A DNA stretch of 64,000 bases from Cohnella panacarvi Gsoil 349 (GTDB lineage Bacteria; Bacillota; Bacilli; Paenibacillales; Paenibacillaceae). A model generated the notes under the pieces. It searched no databases, had not been told where the DNA came from, and saw only the letters and a program-made list of their open reading frames with translations. The first letter of the stretch is position 1. Each line of letters opens with the position of its first letter. Shown one piece after another: positions 51,181-59,696 of the stretch. The translations under genes were made by a program, and so were the position numbers. The DNA lies in NCBI RefSeq assembly GCF_000515335.1, contig NZ_KI911563.1, positions 2,171,603 through 2,235,602 of the forward strand, given 5' to 3'.

Positions 51181-51216
51181 AAAAAAAGCATGCGCAATGT
51201 ATCATTACGCATGCTT
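51181..51216 (-). terminator. Partial terminator between binding protein and permease genes
   Basis: On the minus strand AAGCATGCG / CGCATGCTT with a 13-base loop and TTTTTTT after it. It should end many transcripts after the binding-protein gene, giving more binding protein than membrane subunits. Confidence 0.82.
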
Positions 51217-51225
51217 CCCCATCTC

Positions 51226-52044
51226 TTACTTCTGACTCAGCACGCCGGTCATATCCGGCTCGCCGCCGATCCATTTGGCGTAAATTTCTTTGTACTTATC
51301 GCTTTCAAGCACTTTCTTAACCGCAGGCTCAAGCTTCGCTCTCAGCTCGCCGCCTTTAGGGAAGGCGATGCCATAGTATTCGGATGCGAAATTCTCGCGG
51401 TCAAGAATCCCTTTGATTTTCGCGTTCGGGTTGTTCTTCAAGTATTCTTGAACCACGGCGATATCCGCGACAACCGCATCGACGCCGTTATTATCCAACT
51501 CCATGATGGCCAGCGTGTTGCTTTCGAATCTCTTCAAGTCCGTGCTGCCTTTGCCCATGATCTCGGTCATAAGCTTATCCGCCGTCGTGCCGATTTGGAC
51601 GGCAACCTTCTTGTCTTTCAGGTCCAGCGCGTTCGCAATCGCGCTTCCTTCTTTAACGAGGATCATGTTCGTCGATTCGAAGTAAGCCGGCGAGAAATCG
51701 TACGTCTCTTTGCGCTCGTCGGTGATGGACATTGCCGAAATGCCTCCGTCGAATTCCGTTCCTTGTTCAACGCTCGTAAGCAGCGCTTCCCATCCGACGT
51801 TCTTCAATTCGTATTTCAAGCCCGCCTCTTGCATGACGGCCTCAAGGAAGTCGACGTCGAAGCCGACGATCTTGTCCTTGTCCATGCTCTCCATCGGCGG
51901 ATATTGCGCGTCCGTCGCGAAGCGATATACTTTCTCATCGCCGCCGGAAGCGTTCGTTGCGTTATTGTCTTCTTTATTGCCGCAAGCAGATACGATCATT
52001 GCCATGATGACGATCGATGTTAATATCCAAGTTGTTTTTTTCAC
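51226..52044 (-). CDS. Polar amino acid ABC transporter substrate-binding lipoprotein
   Basis: A 272-residue lipoprotein: signal KKTTWILTSIVIMAMIVSAC with lipobox VSAC (Cys21). The two-lobed SBP_bac_3 fold follows: VYRFATDAQYPPMESMDKDKIVGFDVDFLEAV is the family signature start, with D/E contacts for the ligand's amino group; GWEALLTSVEQGTEFDGGISAMSIT and KKVAVQIGTTAD form the hinge and second lobe. It captures an amino acid (Arg, Gln, His or cystine class) outside the cell. First gene of the three-gene operon. A TTGACA (52129-52134, complement strand) and a Fur-like sequence lie upstream. Confidence 0.94.
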   Translation of the reverse strand: MKKTTWILTSIVIMAMIVSACGNKEDNNATNASGGDEKVYRFATDAQYPPMESMDKDKIVGFDVDFLEAVMQEAGLKYELKNVGWEALLTSVEQGTEFDGGISAMSITDERKETYDFSPAYFESTNMILVKEGSAIANALDLKDKKVAVQIGTTADKLMTEIMGKGSTDLKRFESNTLAIMELDNNGVDAVVADIAVVQEYLKNNPNAKIKGILDRENFASEYYGIAFPKGGELRAKLEPAVKKVLESDKYKEIYAKWIGGEPDMTGVLSQK

Positions 52045-52204
52045 TCTAGCATCCCCCTATAATTGCGACTCATAACAAAGAAAGTTTATCAAGCAAACAA
52101 TCGGATATCAATGAGAATAATTGGCATTTGTCAAGAAAGTTCACATCATAAGAGCGGTTACAGCAAACCCGCCTATATGGATTGCTGCTCTCCTTATCGC
52201 TCAT

Positions 52205-52236
52205 TAAAAAACGACTGCCGCAAGAACGGCAGTCGT
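52205..52236 (-). terminator. Terminator of the sugar utilisation operon
   Basis: CGACTGCCG / CGGCAGTCG stem with a CAAGAA loop and TTTTTT following on the minus strand, just after the dehydrogenase stop. Confidence 0.88.
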
Positions 52237-52253
52237 CGCAATACCTCTAATCG

Positions 52254-53306
52254 TTAAATACGAATCGTCCGTTTCGCCTCGTGTGCCCGGACGATGGCAT
52301 CCAGCACCTGCTGATTGCGGTAGCCGTCCACGACGCCCGGCAATCCGTCGCGCTCTTCTCCGTCCAGCATCGCCGCGAAATCGGCGTACTGGGACGTTTT
52401 GCAGCGATGCGGCACGTCAAGCGTCGTACGCGCGATTTCCCCGGACGTGTCGTCATGGCGAATCCAGACAAGCTGGTCCGGATTCAGCGTCGACGCGTGG
52501 AGCGTGCCGAAGTCGCCGTAGACGGACGCCTCGTGCTGATTGCCCGAACCGAACGCGTTGCGGGAAGTCTGGAACACGCCGAAGACGTCTCCCGCCATTC
52601 TGGCCTGAAAGCTCGCGAAGTCGTCGACTTCGACTTTCGCCATTCGGCCCGAGGCAGGGTCGCGTCTCTCCGGCACGATCGTATGAAGTTGCGCCGACAA
52701 CTCCTCGAACTCGCCGAACAGATAGCGCGCCATGTCGATCATATGCGAGCCGAGGTCGCCGAGCGTACCCGTTCCCGTCACCCGCTTGTCGAAGCGCCAC
52801 AGGAACGGCGTATCGTTCTGCACGCCTCCCCAACTTTGCAAATATTGAATCGAGAAGCTGCGTACCGGACCGAGCTTGCCTTCGCGGATCAGCTCCCTTG
52901 CATAACGGAATGCCGCCGTGTAACGGTAGCTGAACCCGATCATGCCTTTCGCCGGCTTGCCCCGGTACAGCTCGAGCAGCTCCTCCGCTTCCTCGAATAC
53001 CCGGGTGAACGGCTTTTCCGCCAGGAACGGCTTGCCCGCTTCCAGACACGCCCGAACGATCGCCGCATGGGAGTCGTTCGGCGTGACCGCCACGATCGCA
53101 TCGACGTCCGTATCCGCGATCAATCTCTCGAACTCGGAGTATCTCTTCTCTGCCGGAATGCCGAATTGCTTGCCCGCCTTCTCCAGCGCTTCAGCGTTCA
53201 CGTCGCTGATCGCGACGAGCTCGAAGCGGCCCTCCGCGTTCATCCAACGAAGGTGCTCGTAGGCCATGCCGCCAAGCCCGATTAGTCCGATCCGATGTTT
53301 GGTCAT
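52254..53306 (-). CDS. Gfo/Idh/MocA-family sugar dehydrogenase
   Basis: A 350-residue NAD(P)-dependent oxidoreductase. ATG 53306 with AGGGGAA upstream starts the Rossmann fold: KHRIGLIGLGGMAYEHLRW; the upstream open frame overlaps ThuA and is not coding. AEKPF near residue 96 is the conserved EKP motif with the catalytic Lys, followed by the GFSYRYTAAFRYARELI C-domain start and the GDLGSHMIDMARYLFG segment with a conserved Asp and His. It oxidises or epimerises a sugar or inositol-like substrate. Last gene of the carbohydrate operon. Confidence 0.94.
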   Translation of the reverse strand: MTKHRIGLIGLGGMAYEHLRWMNAEGRFELVAISDVNAEALEKAGKQFGIPAEKRYSEFERLIADTDVDAIVAVTPNDSHAAIVRACLEAGKPFLAEKPFTRVFEEAEELLELYRGKPAKGMIGFSYRYTAAFRYARELIREGKLGPVRSFSIQYLQSWGGVQNDTPFLWRFDKRVTGTGTLGDLGSHMIDMARYLFGEFEELSAQLHTIVPERRDPASGRMAKVEVDDFASFQARMAGDVFGVFQTSRNAFGSGNQHEASVYGDFGTLHASTLNPDQLVWIRHDDTSGEIARTTLDVPHRCKTSQYADFAAMLDGEERDGLPGVVDGYRNQQVLDAIVRAHEAKRTIRI

Positions 53307-53337
53307 GATGATTTCCCCTTTCTCCTTCTCGCCCGGA

Positions 53338-54069
53338 TTACTTCGCTGAGATCGTCTCGAGCGGCTGCGTATTGCCGCGAATCGGACGTTCGCGACGCGC
53401 GGGCGTCGCCCACTTGACGGCGTTCGCAATAACGCGCTGAATTTGTTTGTTATGATACGTCGGATACGTCTCGTGGCCCGGGCGGAAGTAGAACACCTTG
53501 CCGCTGCCTCTCGCGTACGCGCAGCCGCTGCGAAACACCTCGCCGCCTTCGAACCAGCTCATGAAGATCAGCTCGTCCGGCGCCGGAATATCGAAATGCT
53601 CGCCGTACATCTCTTCTTTGTCCAGCTCGATGTACTCGCCGATGCCTTCGGCGATCGGATGGCCCGGCGCCACGACCCATAGCCGTTCGCGCTCGTCGGC
53701 CTCGCGCCACTTCAAGTCGCAGCCCGTGCCCATCAAAGCGCGGAAAATTTTCGAGAAGTGACCGGAGTGCAGCACGATCAGCCCCATGCCGTCCAACACG
53801 CGCTGCTGCACCTTGCGAACGATCTCGTCGCTCACTTCGCCGTGCGCGAGATGGCCCCACCAGATCAGCACGTCCGTGCTTTCCAGCGTCGCGTCCGTCA
53901 AGCCGTGCTCCGGTTCGTCCAACGTCGCCGTCCGCGTCTCGAAGCCCGCTTCCTTCAGAAAACCAGCGATCGCGCCGTGAATGCCCTGCGGATAAATTTG
54001 CCTGACGACCGGGTTCGCCTTCTCGTGCCTGTTCTCGTTCCATACCGTTACGCGCAATGCGTTGTCCAT
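53338..54069 (-). CDS. ThuA domain protein
   Basis: A 243-residue ThuA-like protein with a class I amidotransferase-like fold. ATG 54069 has AAGGAGGC upstream. Motifs: [11 protein letters not shown] at the start, [17 protein letters not shown] near 68-84, [28 protein letters not shown] near 100-127 and [17 protein letters not shown] near the end. ThuA proteins take part in trehalose or related disaccharide breakdown in rhizobia, often beside Gfo/Idh/MocA (ThuB-like) dehydrogenases, exactly as here. Probable role: keto-sugar processing. Confidence 0.92.
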   Translation of the reverse strand: MDNALRVTVWNENRHEKANPVVRQIYPQGIHGAIAGFLKEAGFETRTATLDEPEHGLTDATLESTDVLIWWGHLAHGEVSDEIVRKVQQRVLDGMGLIVLHSGHFSKIFRALMGTGCDLKWREADERERLWVVAPGHPIAEGIGEYIELDKEEMYGEHFDIPAPDELIFMSWFEGGEVFRSGCAYARGSGKVFYFRPGHETYPTYHNKQIQRVIANAVKWATPARRERPIRGNTQPLETISAK

Positions 54070-54117
54070 GTTGAATGCCTCCTTGATGTCGACGCGGTTT
54101 CGCGCCTCTAAGGAACC

Positions 54118-54143
54118 GCCCCGCGGCAACCTGTCCGCGGGGC
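54118..54143. terminator. GC-rich hairpin between binding protein and thuA
   Basis: GCCCCGCGG / CCGCGGGGC, 9 bp with an 8-base loop, 23 bases after the binding protein stop on the minus strand and without a clear U-tract. It may stabilise the binding-protein message or partially end transcription. Confidence 0.6.
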
Positions 54144-54165
54144 AGTCCGTTGCTATGCGTTTCGT

Positions 54166-55809
54166 TTATTTAACGGTCGAATAGCGAGCGTACGCATCGC
54201 CGTAAATTTTGACGAGCTTCTCGAGTCCCATGTCGTTCAGCTTCTTCACGTACGCGTCCCAATCTTCGTCGATGTTGCCTTTCGTGATCCATTGAGCGCG
54301 CATGCTTTTGACGTAGCCGCCGATGTCCGTCGTCAGCGTCGGCAGCTCCTCGTATTCCTCGGACGTATACATGACTTCCGGATACGGCGTCGCCACGTAC
54401 GGTGCGCCGAGCTTGTCGATCTCCAGCTTCAAGCCGTCTCCCGTCGACGGATCGAGCTTGATGTTCTGCTCGAAGCTCGGGCTTACGTACTTCGGACCGA
54501 AGTCTCGCGTCGAGCTGTCCCAATACCAGGCGTCCGCGCTTGTGCCTTCCGGCGGATCCATGAGCGTATAGGTGCCGTCGGCGTTTTTGCTGATCGAGGA
54601 TCCGATCGCTCCCCAGAAATTCTGGATGCTCGCCTCGTTATCGTAGAACTGGTCGGCCCACCGCGCCGCGATCTCCGCATACTTACTCGTCGCCGAGATC
54701 AGAAGCTCGTTGCGGCGGAAGCTAAGTCCGTTCGGATCGCCCTGCTGATAACGATTGCCGTCCGGACCGACGATCGGCGGAATGGTGACGTACTGGTCTT
54801 TCCACTTGCCGAATACGGCGTCCGGCGTCCATTGGTACGTGAACCCGATCAGCGCGGCGTCCGGATTCTGCCGCTTCGCGGTCAGCATGGTGCCGTCCTG
54901 CGTGAACGTCTCCTTGTCGATCAAGCCTTCGGCGTACAGCTTATTCGCCCACTTGATCGCCTCTTTATATTGAGGGGAAGTCGGATAATAGACCGGCTTG
55001 CCGTCTTGGATGATCATGCCGAGGCCGATGAGATCCGCAATGCCGAACGGCATGAACATGCTCATATCGATGTCGGCCGAATCGCTATAAGGGATTTCGT
55101 CCTGCTTGCCGTTCTTGTTCGGATCCTTCTCCTTGAACGCCTTCAACGTCGCGTACAGCTCGTCGATCGTGCTCGGAACCGGCAGCCCGAGGTTATCGAG
55201 CCACGTCTTGTTGATGACCGGCTGCATCGCCGACGCGGGACGCGCGGGCAATCTTGCCGGCAGCGAATAAATTTGGCCGTCCGGGAACGTGCTGATTTTC
55301 CGCATGTTCGGCGACTCCGTCATGGCCGCCTGTAAGTTCGGCATATATTTATCGATAAGGTCGTCAAGCGGACGGAACAAACCAAGGTTGTTGACGATGT
55401 CGGACGAGGTGAACGCCATGTCGCCGAAGATGATGTCCGGCAGCTCTCCGCTCGCCATCAAGATCGCCTTCTGGTCGCCCCAGTCATTAGAAGACTTCAC
55501 TTCCCAGTTAATCTTAACGTTCGTGGATTTCTCCAAATTCTGCAGCCACGCGTTCTTCGTGAAGCTGTCTCCCATGTTGCCCCAGCGAACCGTCAGCACG
55601 TTCAACGTGACCGGCTCCTTCACGATCGGAAGGCCTTCCGCGTTGAAGTTGCTTTCATTGCCAGAAGGCGCCGCCGCGCTCGCGCCGTTGCCGTTGTTGC
55701 TTGCGCTTCCGCCGTTATCGTTATTGCCGCTGCACCCCGCCAGTACGCCAGCCAGCATCGAAGCCAGCACGATGGCCGTCAGCGTTTTTTTCGAAGAAGA
55801 TCGAATCAT
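54166..55809 (-). CDS. Carbohydrate ABC transporter substrate-binding lipoprotein (LplA/YtcQ-like)
   Basis: A 547-residue lipoprotein; ATG 55809 lies eight bases after GGGGG. Signal IRSSSKKTLTAIVLASMLAGVLAGC with lipobox LAGC, then an Asn/Gly/Ser linker. The mature part is a large family 1 binding protein: TFPDGQIYSLPARL near 145, IPYSDSADIDMSM, and LEKLVKIYGDAYARYSTVK at the end match the LplA/YtcQ type that works with two permeases and a shared MsmX-like ATPase encoded elsewhere. The ligand is probably an oligosaccharide. Third gene of the operon. Confidence 0.93.
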   Translation of the reverse strand: MIRSSSKKTLTAIVLASMLAGVLAGCSGNNDNGGSASNNGNGASAAAPSGNESNFNAEGLPIVKEPVTLNVLTVRWGNMGDSFTKNAWLQNLEKSTNVKINWEVKSSNDWGDQKAILMASGELPDIIFGDMAFTSSDIVNNLGLFRPLDDLIDKYMPNLQAAMTESPNMRKISTFPDGQIYSLPARLPARPASAMQPVINKTWLDNLGLPVPSTIDELYATLKAFKEKDPNKNGKQDEIPYSDSADIDMSMFMPFGIADLIGLGMIIQDGKPVYYPTSPQYKEAIKWANKLYAEGLIDKETFTQDGTMLTAKRQNPDAALIGFTYQWTPDAVFGKWKDQYVTIPPIVGPDGNRYQQGDPNGLSFRRNELLISATSKYAEIAARWADQFYDNEASIQNFWGAIGSSISKNADGTYTLMDPPEGTSADAWYWDSSTRDFGPKYVSPSFEQNIKLDPSTGDGLKLEIDKLGAPYVATPYPEVMYTSEEYEELPTLTTDIGGYVKSMRAQWITKGNIDEDWDAYVKKLNDMGLEKLVKIYGDAYARYSTVK

Positions 55810-55863
55810 TGACATTACCCCCGTTATCATGATGATATCGAATGCCTGCGCGGTTGTCCCGCC

Positions 55864-56766
55864 TTATTGCTTGACCGAACCGACCATCACCCCCTTATTG
55901 AAGTACTTTTGCACGAACGGATAGACGAGCATGATCGGAATCGTCGAGACGATAATAACCGAGTAGCGCAGCAGGTTCGCCAATCGCAGCGCGATTTGCG
56001 CCGCCTCGCCGGTCCCCATGTTCGATTGCATCTGATTCGTAATGAGAATGTCCCGGAGGACAAGCTGCAGCGGGTACAGGTCTTTGTCGCGCAGGTAGAT
56101 GAGCGCGTTGAAGTACGAGTTCCATTGGCTGACCGCCATCCATAACCCGAGCACCGAGATGATTGCTTTGGAGAGCGGAAGCACGATCTGGACAAAATAA
56201 CGCAGGTTGCCGCAGCCGTCGATTTGCGCCGCTTCCCACAAATCGTTCGGAATGCTCGTCTGGAAAAACGTGCGCGCCACGATGATGTCGAAGACGGCGA
56301 CGGAGAACGGCAGCACGACGACCAGCCACGAATTGTACAAGTTGAAATCGCGAATCGCGAGAAACGTAGGGATTAGCCCCCCGTTGAAAAACATCGTGAA
56401 GATGAAAAACAACGACAGCGTCTTGCGGCCGAACAAATCTCTGCGGGACAATGCGTACGCCGCCGACACGTTGACCGCGAGACCGATCGCGGTACCGGCA
56501 ATCGTATAGAAAATCGTGTTGCGATAGCCGATCCAGATGTTGCTATGCTTCAGCAGCTCCGTGTAACCTTCGAGCGTGAAGCCGCGCGGAAAGAGCCAGA
56601 CGAGGCCATTGCCGACAGCGGACGGATCGCTGAACGACGCGATGACGATAAAGTACAGCGGGTAAAGCAGCACGACGAGCACGAGCGCGGCCCATACGTA
56701 CAACAGGACGTCCCCCGCCGACGCGCGCTTGCGAGGCGCCGGCGCCGCCGTTTCTATTGCGTTCAT
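55864..56766 (-). CDS. Carbohydrate ABC permease (LplC/YtcP-like)
   Basis: A 300-residue permease with six TMs. ATG 56766 follows GAGGAGG by six bases. The EAA-type loop DLWEAAQIDGCGNLRYFVQIVLPLSKAII near residue 185 contacts the ATPase; the ending NKGVMVGSVKQ is the common C-terminus of this subfamily (KGVMIGAVKG). It pairs with the LplB-like permease upstream, whose end it overlaps on the message. No ATPase gene is present in the operon, as usual for this group. Confidence 0.94.
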   Translation of the reverse strand: MNAIETAAPAPRKRASAGDVLLYVWAALVLVVLLYPLYFIVIASFSDPSAVGNGLVWLFPRGFTLEGYTELLKHSNIWIGYRNTIFYTIAGTAIGLAVNVSAAYALSRRDLFGRKTLSLFFIFTMFFNGGLIPTFLAIRDFNLYNSWLVVVLPFSVAVFDIIVARTFFQTSIPNDLWEAAQIDGCGNLRYFVQIVLPLSKAIISVLGLWMAVSQWNSYFNALIYLRDKDLYPLQLVLRDILITNQMQSNMGTGEAAQIALRLANLLRYSVIIVSTIPIMLVYPFVQKYFNKGVMVGSVKQ

Positions 56767-56780
56767 AGCCATCCTCCTCG

Positions 56781-57710
56781 TTACCATAAGCTGTTCTCGC
56801 TGAATTTTTTGGACATGTAATTCACGAGGATGAGCAGCGCGAAGTTAATCATCGTATTGAATAGGTTGATCGCCGCGGAAAAGCTGTACTGCGAGCTGAG
56901 CAACCCGATTTTGTACACGTAGGTCGAGATGACCTCGCTGGACGAGATGTTCAGGTTATTCTGCATCAGGTACGCCTTCTCGAAGCCGACGCCCAGCAGG
57001 CCGCCCATGCGCAGGATCAGGAGCGTAATGACGGTCGGAATCAGCATCGGAATATCGATATACCGGATTTTCTGCCACCGGCTTGCCCCGTCCATCGTGG
57101 CTGCCTCGTACAAGCTCGGATTAACCGTCGACAGAGCGGCGATATAAATAATGCTGTCCCAGCCGGTATGCTGCCAGACGTCCGACCAGACGAACACGCT
57201 GCTGAACCAAGTCGTCGAGCCCATCACGTTCGGCGCTTCGGCGCCGAAAAGCCCGTATAGCTGCCCGATCAGGCCGCTGCTCGGCGACAGGAGGATCAGC
57301 AGCAGGCCGACGAGCACGACGGTCGAGATGAAGTGCGGCATGTAGCTGATTGTCTGAAATACCCTCTTGAACCGGTTTTGCCGCATTTGGTTGACGAGCA
57401 GCGCGAACGCGATCGGAATCGGAAACGTCGCGAGGCTGTACAGGCTGATCGCGACCGTGTTCTTGATCGTGATCGGAAATTGATAGGAATGGAAGAACTT
57501 CTCGAAGTATTTGAAGCCCGCCCATGGGCTTTCCGAGATACCTTTAACCGGGCTAAAATCCTTGAAGGCGATAACAACGCCGTACATCGGCTTGTAAGTG
57601 AAACAGAGCAACAGCACGACGGCGGGCAGCAGGAGCAAGTACAGCCCCCAGTTCCGGCTAATGCGCCGCCATGCGTAATGAACGTTGAACGTCGCTCGGC
57701 TAGCGTTCAA
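56781..57710 (-). CDS. Carbohydrate ABC permease (LplB/YteP-like)
   Basis: A 309-residue permease, first gene of the sugar operon, starting at TTG 57710 with AGGTG seven bases upstream. Six TMs; the subfamily pattern LYLLLLPAVVLLLCFTYKPMYGVVIAFKDFSPVKGI at 24-60 and the EAA loop LYEAATMDGASRWQKIRYIDIPMLIPTVITLL near residue 200 are clear, and it ends FSENSLW as in YteP. Transcription is probably activated by the divergent YesM/YesN system. Confidence 0.94.
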   Translation of the reverse strand: MNASRATFNVHYAWRRISRNWGLYLLLLPAVVLLLCFTYKPMYGVVIAFKDFSPVKGISESPWAGFKYFEKFFHSYQFPITIKNTVAISLYSLATFPIPIAFALLVNQMRQNRFKRVFQTISYMPHFISTVVLVGLLLILLSPSSGLIGQLYGLFGAEAPNVMGSTTWFSSVFVWSDVWQHTGWDSIIYIAALSTVNPSLYEAATMDGASRWQKIRYIDIPMLIPTVITLLILRMGGLLGVGFEKAYLMQNNLNISSSEVISTYVYKIGLLSSQYSFSAAINLFNTMINFALLILVNYMSKKFSENSLW

Positions 57711-57745
57711 TGGCCTTCACCTCTTCTCTTGATGTCTATGTCCCT

Positions 57746-57877
57746 ATTGTAGAGCAGCCCGCGAACGGAATCCGGACGTCCCACTATCGTCATACGGACT
57801 TTTTGGGCCTAGCTTCGCCTCGGCAGCCGTGAAACGGTTGCGCTTTTCAGACTTTCGCATGTGCAATCCGGACTTTA
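57746..57877. promoter_or_regulatory. Divergent promoter region with candidate YesN sites
   Basis: For the minus-strand operon TACAAT lies at 57746-57751, but the -35 position (CGGATT) is poor, as expected for an activated promoter. GAATCCGGACG (57768), CATACGGACTT (57791) and CAATCCGGACTT (57864) are direct repeats; the first two are 23 bp apart and reach the -35, the arrangement AraC-type activators use. The kinase gene has TATAAT at 57923-57928. Confidence 0.5.
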
Positions 57878-57977
57878 GCCGCCAAGACAATATCTGCTTA
57901 TGTTTTCTTCGTTTTTTCGTTCTATAATGGTAGATAAACCGGAAATGAAATCGCTTACACAAAAGAAGGGACTGCTC

Positions 57978-59684
57978 ATGCCTATGGCAAAGCCTGCGCC
58001 GCCGTCTTCCGAGAAACTTGCCGAGAGCAAGCCGCACCCGATCGGGCATTATTTGAGAATTATGCTGCTCATCCTCTCTACGGCGCTCGCGCTGGACGGG
58101 ATTATCAGTTTCGTCGCGGTGTCGATTGTCCGCCAGCAATCTTCCAGCTATCTGGAGGATGCAGCCGACTTGTACATCGACCGGATCAACCACGACTTCG
58201 AATATATGAACCACTATATGGGCTGGACGCTCGTCAACGACGAGAGCGTTAAGACGATGGCCGCCGCCGACGCCGATTCGGCCGCGTTCCGTGACGCGAA
58301 CACCACGCTATACAAACGGTTCTCCGAGCTGCAGAAAAATTACGGGCAACAGTACAACTTTTTTCTTTATTTGAAGGAACATAACTTCTTCGCCAACAGC
58401 GGCCCGATGACCCTGAACTATACCGACTACTTGGCGCTCAAACGGCAGATCGATTCGTATACGAACGATCGCATCGTCTACCAGCAGTATTATTCTCGCT
58501 GGACGCCGGTACAGATCAACGGTACCTATTACGTCATCAATATCGTGCCGTTCTACGACCGCTATTTGATCGGCCTGATCTCGGCCGAAGATCTGATTCG
58601 TCCGCTAAGCGAAATCAACCTCGGAGCGAATGGCCAAGCTATACTGGCGGACGCCGACGGGCATAACCTTGTCAACCCGGCTGCCGGCGGCGCGCCATCC
58701 CGCTCCAACGTAACCAAGTCGTTCTCGAACGCCGCGCTTAGCGTGAAGATGACGATCAAGTTCGGCGCATTCGAGAAAATCATGATCGCCCAGTTGCTCA
58801 TCATGCTGCTGTTGCTCGTCGTGACGTTCACGCTGAGCACCGTCATGCTGATTTTTAACCGCCGCGTGTTGAAGCCGATCCAGAGCTTCGCTAAAAATCT
58901 CGCGCTCCTGAACGACGACGATCGGCCGCTCGACTTCAAAAGCAGCAAAATCGTCGAACTGGAGCAAGCAAACGCGCAGTTCAAATACTTGGCCGAGCAA
59001 ATCCGGTCGTTCAAAATTCACATCTATGAGCGGGAAATGGAAAAGCAGCGCATCCAGCTCGACTATATGAAGCTGCAGATCAACCCGCACTTCTTCCTGA
59101 ATTGCCTGACGACGATCCATAGTATGGCGCAAATGCAAATGTACGAAGGCATCGAGCAGATGGCGATTTCGACGTCTAAGTACTTCCGCTACATTGTCCA
59201 GCAGGGACAAGATTTCGTGCGGCTCGAGGATGAGCTCGATCACGCCGGGACGTACTTGCACATTCAGCGGCATCGTTACCGGGACGCGTTTTCGTACGCG
59301 ATCCTGCCCTCGGACAAGGACGAGATCGGCAACGCGAAAATCCCGCCGCTCGCGATCATGACGTTCATCGAGAATGCGGTCAAATACGCCGTGTCGCGCG
59401 ACAAAGAGGCGCACATTCGCGTCGAGGTCGACTCGTTCGCCGGCGAAAGCGGGAAGCGGTTGCGCATCCGCGTCTCCGACGACGGTCCGGGCTTCCCGGC
59501 CGACGTGCTTGCGAAGTTGTCGCTCGGCGAGCCGCTCGATCAATCGAAAGGCACCCATATCGGGATTATGAACACGCTTCAGCGGCTGGAACTGCTGTAT
59601 GGCAAGGAAGCGCGCGTCGGTTTCTCGAACGAGGCGACGGGCGGCGCACGCGTAGGGTTCGACTTGCCGTACGAAGAATACTAG
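57978..59684 (+). CDS. yesM: Sensor histidine kinase, YesM family
   Basis: A 568-residue membrane kinase of the LytS/YesM (HisKA_7TMR/His_kinase) type. ATG 57978 is chosen with AGAAGGGA six bases before. TM1 about 26-50, extracytoplasmic sensor to about 265, TM2 about 270-296, HAMP-like linker, then the phosphoacceptor region QINPHFFLNCLTTIHSMAQ and the ATP-binding PPLAIMTFIENAVKYAV and DDGPGFP boxes, ending GIMNTLQRLELLYG. It senses extracellular carbohydrate or a transporter state and phosphorylates the YesN-like regulator encoded 12 bases downstream. Confidence 0.94.
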   Translation: MPMAKPAPPSSEKLAESKPHPIGHYLRIMLLILSTALALDGIISFVAVSIVRQQSSSYLEDAADLYIDRINHDFEYMNHYMGWTLVNDESVKTMAAADADSAAFRDANTTLYKRFSELQKNYGQQYNFFLYLKEHNFFANSGPMTLNYTDYLALKRQIDSYTNDRIVYQQYYSRWTPVQINGTYYVINIVPFYDRYLIGLISAEDLIRPLSEINLGANGQAILADADGHNLVNPAAGGAPSRSNVTKSFSNAALSVKMTIKFGAFEKIMIAQLLIMLLLLVVTFTLSTVMLIFNRRVLKPIQSFAKNLALLNDDDRPLDFKSSKIVELEQANAQFKYLAEQIRSFKIHIYEREMEKQRIQLDYMKLQINPHFFLNCLTTIHSMAQMQMYEGIEQMAISTSKYFRYIVQQGQDFVRLEDELDHAGTYLHIQRHRYRDAFSYAILPSDKDEIGNAKIPPLAIMTFIENAVKYAVSRDKEAHIRVEVDSFAGESGKRLRIRVSDDGPGFPADVLAKLSLGEPLDQSKGTHIGIMNTLQRLELLYGKEARVGFSNEATGGARVGFDLPYEEY

Positions 59685-59696
59685 GAGGGTTGCGCG

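Noticed and set aside
52254..53285. A 334-codon plus-strand frame opposite the Gfo/Idh/MocA gene
   Set aside because: Arg/His-rich antisense shadow of a gene with clear Rossmann and EKP motifs.
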